Below, piece by piece: positions 35,982 through 44,023 of a DNA stretch of 64,000 nucleotides. Made by a program: the position numbers and the translations under genes. The notes below the pieces were generated by a model, which did no database searches, had not been told where the DNA came from, and saw only the letters and a program-made list of their open reading frames with translations. The first letter of the stretch is position 1. The number at the start of each line of letters is the position of its first letter. The DNA is taken from NCBI RefSeq assembly GCF_002906165.1, contig NZ_PPCN01000001.1, positions 682,001-746,000 of the forward strand. Direction: 5' to 3'. The stretch is from Roseibium marinum (lineage in GTDB: Bacteria; Pseudomonadota; Alphaproteobacteria; Rhizobiales; Stappiaceae).

Positions 35982-37037
35982 ATGAACGGTCTTCGAACGC
36001 ATCTGCTGAACAGCCGGACACCTGAAAAGATAACGCTGACGGAAATGGGCTTCGGCGGCGCGCCGCTGGGCAATCTCTACCGCAAGGTTTCCGAAGCCGA
36101 TGCCCAGGCCGCGCTGCAGGCGGCCTACGATCACGGCATCCGCTATTTCGATACGGCGCCGCAATACGGCCTCGGCCGTTCGGAGGAACGCTTTGCGCCT
36201 GCCATAAAGCGTTTCGGCAGGAACACTATCCGCCTGTCGACCAAGATCGGCCGCCTGCTGCTCGACTGCGAACCGGAGGAGGTGACGCCGGAAGCCTTTG
36301 TCGATGTTCCCCAGAAACGGATCGTCTTCGACTACAGCTATGACGGTGTCATGCGCAGCTACGAGGCCAGCAAGGCCCGGCTGCAGGTCGAAAACGCGGA
36401 CATTCTCTTCGTCCATGACGTCTGCGCCTTTTCCCAGGGCTCCCGGGAAGCAAGCGATGCCCGCGTCAGGGAACTCTTCGACCTCGGTGGTTACCGCGCC
36501 CTGAGCGAACTTAGGGAGGCAGGCGAGATCGGAGCGATCGGTGCCGGGGTCAACGAATGGCAGGTGTGCGAGAAACTGCTTGGCCTGGCCGATTTCGACT
36601 GTTTCCTGCTCGCGGGCCGCTACACGCTGCTCGAACAGGAAGCCCTGGAAAGCTTCCTGCCGCTCTGTGAAGCCCGCGATGTCGGCATCATTCTGGGCGG
36701 GCCGTATAATTCCGGCATTCTGGCCACCGGCGCCGTGCCCGGCGCGAAATACAACTACGAGGACGCACCGCCGGACATACTGGAGCGGGTCCGCAGGATC
36801 GAGAAGATCTGCGCGGCCCATTCCATCCCCTTGATCGCCGCCGCCCTGCAATTCGTGCTCGGTCATCCCTGCGTCAAGACAGTCATTCCGGGCGCCGTCG
36901 ACGCGGCGCAGGTCGAGGCCAATCTGGCGGTGTTGAAGACCCCCATACCGGACGGTTTCTGGTCGGACCTGAAATCCAGCGGCCTCGTCCGCCCCGATGC
37001 CCCCATGCCGGAGGATCGCACATGCTCCGCGGCCTGA
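35982..37037 (+). CDS. Aldo/keto reductase, probable L-fucose (threo-aldose) 1-dehydrogenase
   Basis: 351 residues. The AKR catalytic tetrad is visible: FDTAPQYGLGRSEER (Asp and Tyr), LSTKIGRLL (Lys) and ILFVHDVC (His). The barrel ends in ALQFVLGHPCVKTVIPGAVDAAQVEANL. The sequence resembles the D-threo-aldose/L-galactose dehydrogenase group that oxidises C1 of L-fucose to the lactone. Its last 16 bp overlap fucU. First catalytic step of the proposed pathway. Confidence 0.87.
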   Translation: MNGLRTHLLNSRTPEKITLTEMGFGGAPLGNLYRKVSEADAQAALQAAYDHGIRYFDTAPQYGLGRSEERFAPAIKRFGRNTIRLSTKIGRLLLDCEPEEVTPEAFVDVPQKRIVFDYSYDGVMRSYEASKARLQVENADILFVHDVCAFSQGSREASDARVRELFDLGGYRALSELREAGEIGAIGAGVNEWQVCEKLLGLADFDCFLLAGRYTLLEQEALESFLPLCEARDVGIILGGPYNSGILATGAVPGAKYNYEDAPPDILERVRRIEKICAAHSIPLIAAALQFVLGHPCVKTVIPGAVDAAQVEANLAVLKTPIPDGFWSDLKSSGLVRPDAPMPEDRTCSAA

Positions 37038-37453
37038 ACCCTCTTCTTTCCCCGGACCTGCTGCATGCCCTCGCGGCCATGGGGCACGGCAACGACATCG
37101 TCATCGCCGATGCGAACTTTCCCGCGCACAGCAATGGCCAGCGCGTGGTCCGCCTCGACGGCGTCACGGCGACGGCGGCGCTGGAAGCCGTCCTTCAGGT
37201 CCTGCCGCTCGATACTTTCGTACCCGAACCGGCCCTCACCATGCAGGTGGTCGGCAACCCGTCCGAGGTCCCGCCGGTGGTCGCCGAATTCCAGAAGATC
37301 GTCGATGAACGGGCTGACATTCCGGTGAAAATCGGCGGTCTGGAGCGGCACGCCTTCTATCAGCGCTCCAGGGAGGCCTTTGTCATTCTCCAGACCGGAG
37401 AAACCCGTCTCTACGGCAATATCCTGCTGAAAAAAGGTGTGATCGGTTCATGA
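37022..37453 (+). CDS. fucU: L-fucose mutarotase, RbsD/FucU family
   Basis: 143 residues. Opens MLRGLNPLLSPDLLHALAAMGHGNDI with the catalytic-site histidine and HSNGQRVVRLDG, then AFYQRSREAFVILQTGETRLYGNILLKKGV, the FucU signature (Tyr and Tyr/Asn residues of the sugar pocket). FucU interconverts fucose anomers, supplying the form used by the dehydrogenase. It overlaps the aldo/keto reductase by 16 bp and the lactonase by 4 bp. This gene is the strongest single clue that the cluster handles L-fucose. Confidence 0.9.
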   Translation: MLRGLNPLLSPDLLHALAAMGHGNDIVIADANFPAHSNGQRVVRLDGVTATAALEAVLQVLPLDTFVPEPALTMQVVGNPSEVPPVVAEFQKIVDERADIPVKIGGLERHAFYQRSREAFVILQTGETRLYGNILLKKGVIGS

Positions 37454-38289
37454 CGTCCGCCAGGACCCGCATCGACGCCCACCAGCATTTCTGGCAGATC
37501 GGGCGCGGCGACTACGGCTGGTTGACACCCGATCTGGGGCCGATCTACCGGGATTTCCTGCCCGCGGATTACCAGCCCTTTCTTGAGGCGCACGGCGTCG
37601 CCGGGACGATCCTTGTCCAGGCGGCGCCGACCCTGGCGGAAACCGCCTTCATGCTCTCGCTGGCCGAGGGCAATCCGTTCATCAGGGGCGTCGTCGGCTG
37701 GGCGGATTTCGAGTCGCCCGACGCTGCCGGGCAGATCGCGGTGCTGGCGGAGCATCCCGGCCTTGTCGGCCTGCGTCCGATGATCCAGGACATTGCCGAT
37801 GTCACCTGGATGCTGTGCCCGCACTTGACGCCGGCCTTCGAGGCAATGGAGCGGCACGGCCTGACCTTCGACGCGCTGACCCTGCCGGGTCACCTGCCGC
37901 ACCTGCGAACGCTGCTGGGCAGGCACCCCGGCCTGAAAACCGTCATCGACCACGGTTCGAAACCGGATATCCGCTCCGGAGAGTTCGATGTCTGGGCGGA
38001 GAACATGAGCGCGCTTGCCAGCCAGACGCAGGCCTGTTGCAAGCTCTCAGGCCTCGTCACCGAAGCGGCCGACGGCTGGACGGTGGAAGACCTCAGACCC
38101 TATGCGGACCATCTCCTCGCCACCTTCAGCCCGGACCGCCTGATCTGGGGCAGCGACTGGCCGGTCTGCACCCTGGCGGCAAGTTACGCGGACTGGGTCG
38201 CGGCAACGGACCGGCTTCTGGCCGGATTGAGCGAGGCGGAGATAATATGCGTCCTGCATGACAACGCCGTCAGGGTCTACGGCATCTGA
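37450..38289 (+). CDS. Amidohydrolase (COG3618), probable L-fucono-1,5-lactonase
   Basis: 279 residues, TIM-barrel amidohydrolase-2 fold. IDAHQHFWQIGRGDYGWL is the first metal motif; LRPMIQDIAD, FDALTLPGHLPHL, VIDHGSKPDI, CKLSGL and the late aspartate motif IWGSDWPV complete the set seen in lactonases of sugar-acid pathways. It would open L-fucono-lactone to L-fuconate. Coupled to fucU through an ATGA overlap; last gene of the rightward operon. Confidence 0.88.
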   Translation: MTSARTRIDAHQHFWQIGRGDYGWLTPDLGPIYRDFLPADYQPFLEAHGVAGTILVQAAPTLAETAFMLSLAEGNPFIRGVVGWADFESPDAAGQIAVLAEHPGLVGLRPMIQDIADVTWMLCPHLTPAFEAMERHGLTFDALTLPGHLPHLRTLLGRHPGLKTVIDHGSKPDIRSGEFDVWAENMSALASQTQACCKLSGLVTEAADGWTVEDLRPYADHLLATFSPDRLIWGSDWPVCTLAASYADWVAATDRLLAGLSEAEIICVLHDNAVRVYGI

Positions 38290-38489
38290 GGATCGGGCAG
38301 TCGGGCCAGGCTGTCTCCGAAGGATGAGGGAGAAGCAGGAGAGCACCGTCATAGCCAGCGCCCGGTCGAGGTGGTCGGCCCGCTTCTGGAGGACGAAGCC
38401 GCGCAACTTCAGGCGGACTTCTGGTCTTAGGGGGGCTCAGCCAAATGCCCCATATCAACGGGACACGCTCTCGGCCTGCTGACCTGCAT

Positions 38490-38531
38490 ACGGAACGGCC
38501 GGGCAACTCACGTGGCCCGGCCGTGTTCCGT
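38490..38531. terminator. Strong hairpin between the lactonase and SDR genes
   Basis: ACGGAACGGCCGGGC pairs with GCCCGGCCGTGTTCCGT (one bulged pair) around a 10-base loop containing CACGTG. It lies between two convergent genes; neither side has a full U-tract. The rest of 38290-38574 shows no gene I can support. Confidence 0.6.
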
Positions 38532-38574
38532 TAGTTCCGAAGCGCGGATGCGCTGTCACCGTTCTGGCGGAAGA

Positions 38575-39324
38575 TCAGACCTGGGCGAAGCCGCCGTCGA
38601 CGAAGATCTCGCTGCCGGTCATGTAGCTGCTGTCATCGGATGCAAGGAAAGCCGCGACGGCTGCCGTCTCGCTCGGATTGCCGAGCCTGCCGAGCGGTGT
38701 CTGCTCGTTGAAGTTGGCGATAATCTGGTCCGTCGCACCGGTCTGGTCGAAGAGGTCCTTGACGCCTTGCGTCTCCGTCGCGCCTGGAGAAAGCACGTTC
38801 ACGCGGATACCCGTTCCCTTCAGGTCCAGGGCCCAACTGCGGGCGAAGTTGCGGACCGCCGCCTTCGAGGCGCTGTAGATACTCATCGAGGCAGTCCCCG
38901 TCACGCCGACGGTCGATCCGGTCAGGATGACAGATGCGCCGCGATTGAGAAGCGGCAGCGCCTTTTGCACCGTGAACAGCGTACCCTTGACGTTGATGTC
39001 GAAGGTCCTGTCGAAATGCTCCGGCGTGATGTCACCCAGTGCGGAGAATTCGCCGATGCCCGCATTGGCGACCAGGATGTCGATGCTGCCCTTGTCGGTT
39101 TTCACCGTCGCGAACAGGCGGTCGAGATCCTCGAGCTTGGTCGTGTCGCCCTGGACGGCGCGTGCATTGGCACCCAGTTCGCCCAGAGCCGCGTCGAGGG
39201 CGTCCTGGCGGCGCCCGAAGATGTAGACCGATGCGCCTTCGGCGACAAAGCGCTTTGCCGTTTCCAGACCGATACCGCTTGCGCCACCGGTGATGACGGC
39301 CGTTTTTCCTTCAAGTTTACCCAT
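38575..39324 (-). CDS. Short-chain dehydrogenase/reductase next to an HxlR regulator
   Basis: 249 residues, classical SDR: ITGGASGIGLETAKRF, VANAGIGEF and TGSTVGVTGTASMSIYSASK with Ser-Tyr-Lys intact. The substrate is unknown. It is transcribed away from a HxlR-family gene across 85 bp; such pairs usually mean the SDR is repressed by the HxlR protein and induced by reactive electrophiles or quinones. Confidence 0.9.
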   Translation of the reverse strand: MGKLEGKTAVITGGASGIGLETAKRFVAEGASVYIFGRRQDALDAALGELGANARAVQGDTTKLEDLDRLFATVKTDKGSIDILVANAGIGEFSALGDITPEHFDRTFDINVKGTLFTVQKALPLLNRGASVILTGSTVGVTGTASMSIYSASKAAVRNFARSWALDLKGTGIRVNVLSPGATETQGVKDLFDQTGATDQIIANFNEQTPLGRLGNPSETAAVAAFLASDDSSYMTGSEIFVDGGFAQV

Positions 39325-39382
39325 TGGAACTCTCCTTGGTTTGGGGTCGACCTGAAGCTAAGATGCGATTTCCTGATCGCAA

Positions 39383-39404
39383 GTATGCACCTTTTGGTAA
39401 GTAG
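39383..39404. promoter_or_regulatory. Imperfect dyad in the SDR/HxlR divergent region
   Basis: GTATGCACC-TTTT-GGTAAGTAG forms a partial inverted repeat (TA...ACC/GGT...TA). A second dyad, TGCGAT-TTCCTG-ATCGCA, lies at 39364-39381. Either could be the HxlR operator; both fall between the divergent start codons. Confidence 0.45.
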
Positions 39405-39409
39405 GCAGA

Positions 39410-39781
39410 ATGAACACCAAACCTGAAGATAACTTTCCGTTTATCTGCGGCCTCGACGCGGCCCTGCGCGTTATCGGAGGTAAGTGGAAGCCGCTTGTTC
39501 TCTATTTTCTTCGCAAGGGACCCATGCGCTACGGCGAACTCCAGCGCTCCGTGCGCGGCGTCAGCGACAAGGTGCTGATCCAGCAGCTCAAGGAGCTCGA
39601 GGCGCACGGCATCGTCCTGCGCACCGACCACCGGGAAATCCCGCCAAGGGTCGACTACACCCTGACCCCGCTCGGCTGCAGCCTCGCAGATGCACTGACC
39701 TCCCTGTGCGGCTGGGGCGAGAAACACTCCGCCACGATCGCCGCGGCACTCGCCGGGCGGGAGAAGGAGGGGGTGGGGTAG
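39410..39781 (+). CDS. HxlR-family transcriptional regulator
   Basis: 123 residues, winged helix. The HxlR pattern is clear: ALRVIGGKWKPLVLYFLRKG, MRYGELQRSVRGVSDKVLIQQLKELEAHGIV and DYTLTPLGCSLADALTSLCGWG. A cysteine sits near the start (FICGLDAAL), where redox-sensing members have theirs, so thiol-based sensing is possible but unproven. Divergent from the SDR gene. Confidence 0.93.
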   Translation: MNTKPEDNFPFICGLDAALRVIGGKWKPLVLYFLRKGPMRYGELQRSVRGVSDKVLIQQLKELEAHGIVLRTDHREIPPRVDYTLTPLGCSLADALTSLCGWGEKHSATIAAALAGREKEGVG

Positions 39782-39850
39782 GTGTGAGTTCTAAGAAGGC
39801 TGTTCATTCGTGTCTTGCCGCGAGTCTGTGCGACCCAGCCCCCGATTGAT

Positions 39851-40090
39851 CTACGCCATGCTCTGTGCAAGGGGCACGAACGGCACCCGTTCGCGGTGAG
39901 CGGCCAGGGAAACCAGTTCATTGACGACGCTCAGGAAATGAAGGGACTTGTTGTGGGCGTCCCATCCGGCCTCGTCGACATAGAGTTCATAGACAAAGAA
40001 GGACAAGGCGTCGGTTGGCGAACGGTACGGCACGAAGTATTTGACGCCCTGTTCCACCATCGTCGGCGCGATCAGCCGTGGCCCGGCGGG
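39851..40090 (-). pseudogene. Truncated antibiotic-biosynthesis-monooxygenase (ABM) domain gene
   Basis: The frame reads RLIAPTMVEQGVKYFV, then SFFVYELYVDEAGWDAHNKS and a C-terminal VPFVPLAQ: the second two thirds of an ABM/YgiN-type small monooxygenase. The first roughly 30 residues with the opening strand are missing, and an in-frame TAG stands just upstream at 40091-40093. An internal ATG at 40060 exists but would give only a half domain. It is best read as a 5'-deleted remnant. Confidence 0.72.
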
Positions 40091-40097
40091 CTAGCGC

Positions 40098-40505
40098 TCA
40101 TCCTTCGCCGCTCCATTTCCTGATGTCGCTCATGTCATTTTTGGTCCATTCACTATAAAATACCGAAATCTTGAAGGAGCTGGCCTTCGCAGAAACCAAT
40201 GACTGCCAAGCTTTGACAAATGTTTCTCTATCGAAATCTGCAGCTATATTCTGAGCGTGATAATTTTTCACCGGATTCTCGAGCAGCTTCCTGGACAGGT
40301 CTTCCGGAGAAATCTCGGGATCTTTCTCCACAATATCCTGGTCGCCGAAGTCGTAACAGGCTTCAAAAGGAATTTGCAGCCCTTCAAGGACAAGCTTGAA
40401 ATGACTTTTCCGATCCTGCGCCGGTTCGTCTCGAACCCATTCCACCATCAGACCGCTTTCCAGGTGAACCGCCCGCTCAGACTCCAGACCAATCTCGACA
40501 GTCAT
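40098..40505 (-). CDS. Hypothetical protein
   Basis: 135 residues, acidic, no signal peptide or membrane helix. It starts MTVEIGLESERAVHLESGL and contains FEACYDFGDQDIVEKDPEIS and ISVFYSEWTKND. I do not recognise a family. Its stop lies a few bases from the point where the adjacent ABM gene is cut off, so this gene probably arrived with the rearrangement that removed the ABM 5' end. GC content is somewhat below the window average. Confidence 0.6.
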   Translation of the reverse strand: MTVEIGLESERAVHLESGLMVEWVRDEPAQDRKSHFKLVLEGLQIPFEACYDFGDQDIVEKDPEISPEDLSRKLLENPVKNYHAQNIAADFDRETFVKAWQSLVSAKASSFKISVFYSEWTKNDMSDIRKWSGEG

Positions 40506-40617
40506 TCCCTGGTTCCCTGTCCGACACTTGCACCTTGGCGGTCATCCTGCCTGTTCGGCCACGCCCTGCCAACGCCTGCACAGTCTGAAGGAAAGCAGCG
40601 AAGCGAGACTCAATGCT

Positions 40618-41352
40618 TTAGAACTTATAGCGCAGGCCAAGCATCAATTCGTTCGTTGTATAGTCACCTACAACGCGCTTTTTTAAGTTACCACTTAGTC
40701 CGGAAGTCAATTTCGTTCCAGATTTGAAATTTCCAAGATCAACATACCTGTACCCCAAGTCGAGTGTGGCCTTTTCAGACAACTTGATGCCGGCACCGGC
40801 TCCCAGGCCCCACGCAAGATTGGTTGAAGTATCGCCATTCCAGACGGCGTTCGGTTCTCCGGGCGCTGTCGCGGTAAAGTCGCCCGACTGGTTGATGGCA
40901 ATACCCGCCATTCCCGTGATGTTGGGGGTTATCTCTATTGCACCCATCTTGAAGGTGTAAATATCGAAAATTCCGGCTGCCATGAGGGAATATGAGGACA
41001 GGTTGGCGTCAAATTTCTCGTTAAAGTTGAAGTTTGCAAGTCCTGTGTCCCACTGGTGACCTGTTCTGTAATTGAACATCAGCTCCGCGCGCAGCATGTC
41101 CGTTATATGGGTCCCCACGCCAACACCGAACGCGCCGCCCAACCCGAGAGTGGTATCTTTCGTTCGGCCCGTCGATCCCGTTTGATCGCGGAAAGTAATT
41201 TCACCGGTAGAACCGCCGATGGAAGCACCTGCCTCGCCTTTCAGATAGAACCCGGACAGGAAGGTATCTTCCGCGATTGCCTGGGATGCGTGGGCCAGAT
41301 TGGCGAGAACCAGGCTTGATGCAGCCAGAAGGATCCTTTTCGAAAACTGCAT
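40618..41352 (-). CDS. Outer-membrane beta-barrel protein (Omp25/31-like)
   Basis: 244 residues. Signal peptide MQFSKRILLAASSLVLANLA with cleavage near AIA-E. The mature part alternates polar and hydrophobic residues in about eight strands, starting FYLKGEAGASIGGS and including ATLDLGYRYVDLGNF, and ends LMLGLRYKF with the terminal phenylalanine used by the BAM machinery. Similar to the OmpA-like/Omp25 barrels of Rhizobiales; its ligand or role is not evident. Confidence 0.87.
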   Translation of the reverse strand: MQFSKRILLAASSLVLANLAHASQAIAEDTFLSGFYLKGEAGASIGGSTGEITFRDQTGSTGRTKDTTLGLGGAFGVGVGTHITDMLRAELMFNYRTGHQWDTGLANFNFNEKFDANLSSYSLMAAGIFDIYTFKMGAIEITPNITGMAGIAINQSGDFTATAPGEPNAVWNGDTSTNLAWGLGAGAGIKLSEKATLDLGYRYVDLGNFKSGTKLTSGLSGNLKKRVVGDYTTNELMLGLRYKF

Positions 41353-41929
41353 GTACTCGTAATCCTGTCTTATCCGACGGCCGAATTTTGACGGTTGGTT
41401 TCAAGCCGTATGACTGAAATGTGTGTGCTGGCATCTGTTTACCGACAAGCCTCGCAGCGCCGGTCCGGTCGGAAAACACGGAACCCGGAGGCCCGACCGT
41501 GCCGAAGCAGTATCAGCGAGCGCCCTAACAGGGCGTAAAGATGTTGCGGAGCACGTATCTGAAAACATCAACGCGTGTCGCGTCGCCAGAGACAGAAAGC
41601 CGGGCGCATGTATACTTCTCCGCTTTGAATTCGTTGGATAAATTCCCTGTCAGAGGGAAGGAACTGCGGCCTTCGGCAACAAGAACTGACGAATAGACTC
41701 TCGACTGCCGGTGTGTCCGTCTGCCGTGGCAAAATCAAAGATCTGCTTCGATATTTCGCGGGTCTTTAGCATCAATCACATGACCCGGCAGCTCTATAGA
41801 CACGGCATCAGGTCCTGGCCCGGCCAGCATGCGAGTCCAGGGTCCACGGCCCCTCGTTCAGGCAGCGTCGTCTTGGAGCGAATACAGCCGGTATGGCGCA
41901 AGCCGGTGATCGGGTCACTGGTGATCAGG
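41353..41929. other. 577-bp intergenic stretch without a recognisable gene
   Basis: Both strands contain only short unconvincing ORFs. Small features: a TTCCCT/AGGGAA hairpin at 41643-41659 and, at the right edge, a 15-bp tandem repeat (GGTGATCGGGTCACT at 41905, GGTGATCAGGTCACT at 41920) that overlaps the marR stop codon. Confidence 0.5.
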
Positions 41930-42415
41930 TCACTCTTCAGTTGGCAGATCCTTGATGTCATCGGCAAACTTGCGCATCAGGCGGGCGAATGTCGTGAGGT
42001 CCTCATCCTCCCAAGAAGCAAAGATCGTGCGGCCGATCTTCTGCCGCGCCGAGTCAATCTTGTCGGTGTAGGAACGGCCTTGCGCTGAAAGAACCGCTTC
42101 GCGCACGCGGTGATCCGAAACCGAGCCCCGGCGTTCGATCAGGCCGAGTTTTTCGAGCTTGGCAAGTTGGCGGCTGACGGTCGTGTGGTCCCGCCCCGCC
42201 CGGTCGGCGAGTTCCATTACACCGATCGGGCCGAAGTGCTGCACCCCGACCAGCAGCGGAAACAGCGCCCGGTCGAGCCTGACACCGGCTCTGGCGAGAA
42301 TCTCGTCATCCCGCTGCGGGCGGTTCATCACTGCGATGATCTCGACCAGCGCTGCATGAATTCCGACCATATCGTCAAAACTACGTGCATCTTGCACGGA
42401 CTTCTCGTTTGGCAT
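41930..42415 (-). CDS. MarR-family transcriptional regulator
   Basis: 161 residues. Winged-helix core: LFPLLVGVQHFGPIGVMELADRAGRDHTTVSRQLAKLEKLGLIERR, then the wing SVSDHRVREAVLSAQG. The frame continues upstream to 42667 across the divergent gene; the ATG at 42415 (MPNEKSVQDARSF) has GGAG nine bases before it. Two identical 17-bp inverted sites flank and overlap its start, so it is probably autoregulated and controls the divergent DUF4405 gene. Confidence 0.9.
   Translation of the reverse strand: MPNEKSVQDARSFDDMVGIHAALVEIIAVMNRPQRDDEILARAGVRLDRALFPLLVGVQHFGPIGVMELADRAGRDHTTVSRQLAKLEKLGLIERRGSVSDHRVREAVLSAQGRSYTDKIDSARQKIGRTIFASWEDEDLTTFARLMRKFADDIKDLPTEE
42384..42400. promoter_or_regulatory. 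MarR operator-like site inside marR codons 6-11
   Basis: CGTGCATCTTGCACGGA, with inner dyad GTGCA-TCT-TGCAC. It is the exact reverse complement of the site at 42430-42446, centre to centre 46 bp, and it is translated as part of SVQDAR in MarR. Confidence 0.65.
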
Positions 42416-42429
42416 ATAGAAACTCCGCT

Positions 42430-42446
42430 TCCGTGCAAGATGCACG
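42430..42446. promoter_or_regulatory. MarR operator-like site in the marR/DUF4405 intergenic region
   Basis: TCCGTGCAAGATGCACG, dyad GTGCA-AGA-TGCAC, 15 bp upstream of the marR start and 100 bp upstream of the DUF4405 gene. Matches the intragenic copy perfectly in inverted orientation. Confidence 0.7.
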
Positions 42447-42545
42447 CGAATTGGCACTATGGCAAATTGCGCTTTCCATCGCCAGTGGAGCGCGGCTTTG
42501 CCGTATTGCGGCCCGAACGGACATTTTTCTCGAAGGAGCATCACC

Positions 42546-43067
42546 ATGGCGACAAAGATCCCCCTGCGCCGATGGGCCACCCCGCTGACGATCGGATCCT
42601 TTCTGCTGATGACGGGAACGGGGGTGACGATGTTTTTTGACTTCGAACCAGGGCTGATAACGGTCACCCATCAATGGCTGTCCTGGCTGTTCCTGCTGGC
42701 GGTTGCCGCCCATATATGGCTCAATTTCAGGCCATTCCGATCCCACCTGAAATCCTCCTGGGGGCGTGGCGGCATCGCGGTCTTCGGCGTTCTGCTGATC
42801 CTGTCATTCTTCACCTGGGGGATGATCACCGGTCCTCAGATGAAGGACAGAATTGAGCACAGGCTGGTCGAAGCGCCCCTTTCCGCGCTTGCCGCGGTGG
42901 CCGGCGTTCCGGTCGCGGAACTGCTCCGCCGGTTTGCAGCCAACGGCTTTGAGGCGAGCGCGGAGGACTCCATCCACGCTCTTGTCGCCAGGCATGGCGG
43001 AGACGAGAACTTCCCGCTCGCCATCGTGTTCCTGCCCGAAAGGGTGGACACGCCCGCCAGCGAATAG
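42546..43067 (+). CDS. DUF4405-type membrane protein
   Basis: 173 residues. Two or three N-terminal membrane helices (LTIGSFLLMTGTGVTMFF, WLSWLFLLAVAAHIWLNF with conserved His, IAVFGVLLILSFFTW) form the DUF4405 core, whose histidines suggest haem binding as in cytochrome b561-like proteins. The soluble tail (EASAEDSIHALVARHGGDENFPLAIVF) looks like a helix-hairpin segment. The ATG at 42546 follows GAAGGAG. Divergent from marR, which likely controls it. Confidence 0.75.
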   Translation: MATKIPLRRWATPLTIGSFLLMTGTGVTMFFDFEPGLITVTHQWLSWLFLLAVAAHIWLNFRPFRSHLKSSWGRGGIAVFGVLLILSFFTWGMITGPQMKDRIEHRLVEAPLSALAAVAGVPVAELLRRFAANGFEASAEDSIHALVARHGGDENFPLAIVFLPERVDTPASE

Positions 43068-43310
43068 GGTGCTTTGGTTTCGTGTCGTGAAGGGAGGCAA
43101 GGCACTCTCGTCGCGGCAAACGCGAAAGTTTCAAGGGGTGCTACGTCCGCAAAGTAGATACTTATAGGCACCGATACCGGGTGCTCATAAGGAAAAAGCC
43201 CGCGTTTCGCCCACGTGTCAGATCGTCAGGCGCTAACCAGGATACTGAAAGTGCAACTCTTCGCTCTGGGGCGGAAACCGATTCTGCGGATGTGATCTAT
43301 TTCTGAAAAA

Positions 43311-43539
43311 ATGGCGGAGTGAGGACAAAGTCCGAACCCGGAGCCATGCGCTCAAGTAGTCCGAAGGGCGATAGCGCAAGAAATAAATGGAGGAGTGAGG
43401 ACAAAGTCCGAACCCGGAGCCATGCGCTCAAGTAGTCCGAAGGGCGATAGCGCAAGAAATAAATGGCGGAGTGAGGACAAAGTCCGAACCCGGAGCCATG
43501 CGCTCAAGTAGCCCGAAGGGCGGTAGCGCAAACAAAGAA
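43311..43539 (-). repeat. Three tandem 76-bp repeats downstream of tRNA-Ser
   Basis: Units begin at 43311, 43387 and 43463; the first two are 76 bp and the third 77 bp, with very few differences. Read in the tRNA direction, each unit ends TC(A/T)CTCCGCCAT, repeating the last bases of the tRNA including its CCA. Each also contains GGAC-TTT-GTCC and GCGCT...AGCGC stems. It is not a CRISPR array: repeats abut with no spacers. The stretch 43068-43310 before it shows no gene. Confidence 0.9.
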
Positions 43540-43540
43540 A

Positions 43541-43630
43541 TGGCGGAGAGAGAGGGATTCGAACCCTCGGAACGCTTGCGCGCTCAACGGTTTTCGAGAC
43601 CGCCCCGTTCGACCACTCCGGCACCTCTCC
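43541..43630 (-). tRNA. tRNA-Ser(CGA)
   Basis: 90 nt with encoded CCA. The acceptor stem GGAGAGG pairs with TCTCTCC, the anticodon loop is CTCGAAA giving anticodon CGA (reads UCG), a long variable arm (class II) is present, and the T-loop reads GGTTCGAATCC. Read on the minus strand; its 3' end runs directly into the tandem repeats. Confidence 0.97.
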
Positions 43631-44023
43631 GCGATACTTTTGACTAAACGGGTCTCAAGTGGCGCGGAACATAGACACACAGCGCGCGCGCCGCAAGACC
43701 GGATTTCAGTGTTTTTCGCCGAATGTGGATGAGCCGGATTTCCTGGCCCGCGCGGGGAGGCTGAACGGCTGAACGCGAGCGGTTCGGAGGTTTCCCGACG
43801 GCCGGCTTGTCACGGATCGGCTGGCGGTTCGGAAAGAGGCCCGGGCAACGGATCGCCTAACGAGGTCTACGCCCTGACCCGGGACGGCGAGGCCCGGAGC
43901 TCATGCGGCGCGGGCACGGCGCGCGACGGGGCGGCGGCTCTCACATGGCGCTCCGCTGCGGGCCGGGCCGGACAACGCAGCCGGCCGGAAGCATAATCCC
44001 GGCGGAACGGCTCAGATTTCCGT

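Noticed and set aside
38290..38489. Possible IS5-type transposase tail on the minus strand (RGFVLQKRADHLDR)
   Set aside because: Only a faint resemblance over some 15 residues, no catalytic motif and no inverted repeats; not enough to call a mobile element.
43311..43539. Possible CRISPR array
   Set aside because: Units abut with no unique spacers, are 76-77 bp long, no cas genes are present, and the unit boundary matches the tRNA 3' end.
43352..43624. 90-codon ORF on the minus strand across the tRNA and repeats
   Set aside because: It is the tRNA-Ser gene and the 76-bp repeats read as codons; 76 is not a multiple of three, so the frame changes between units.
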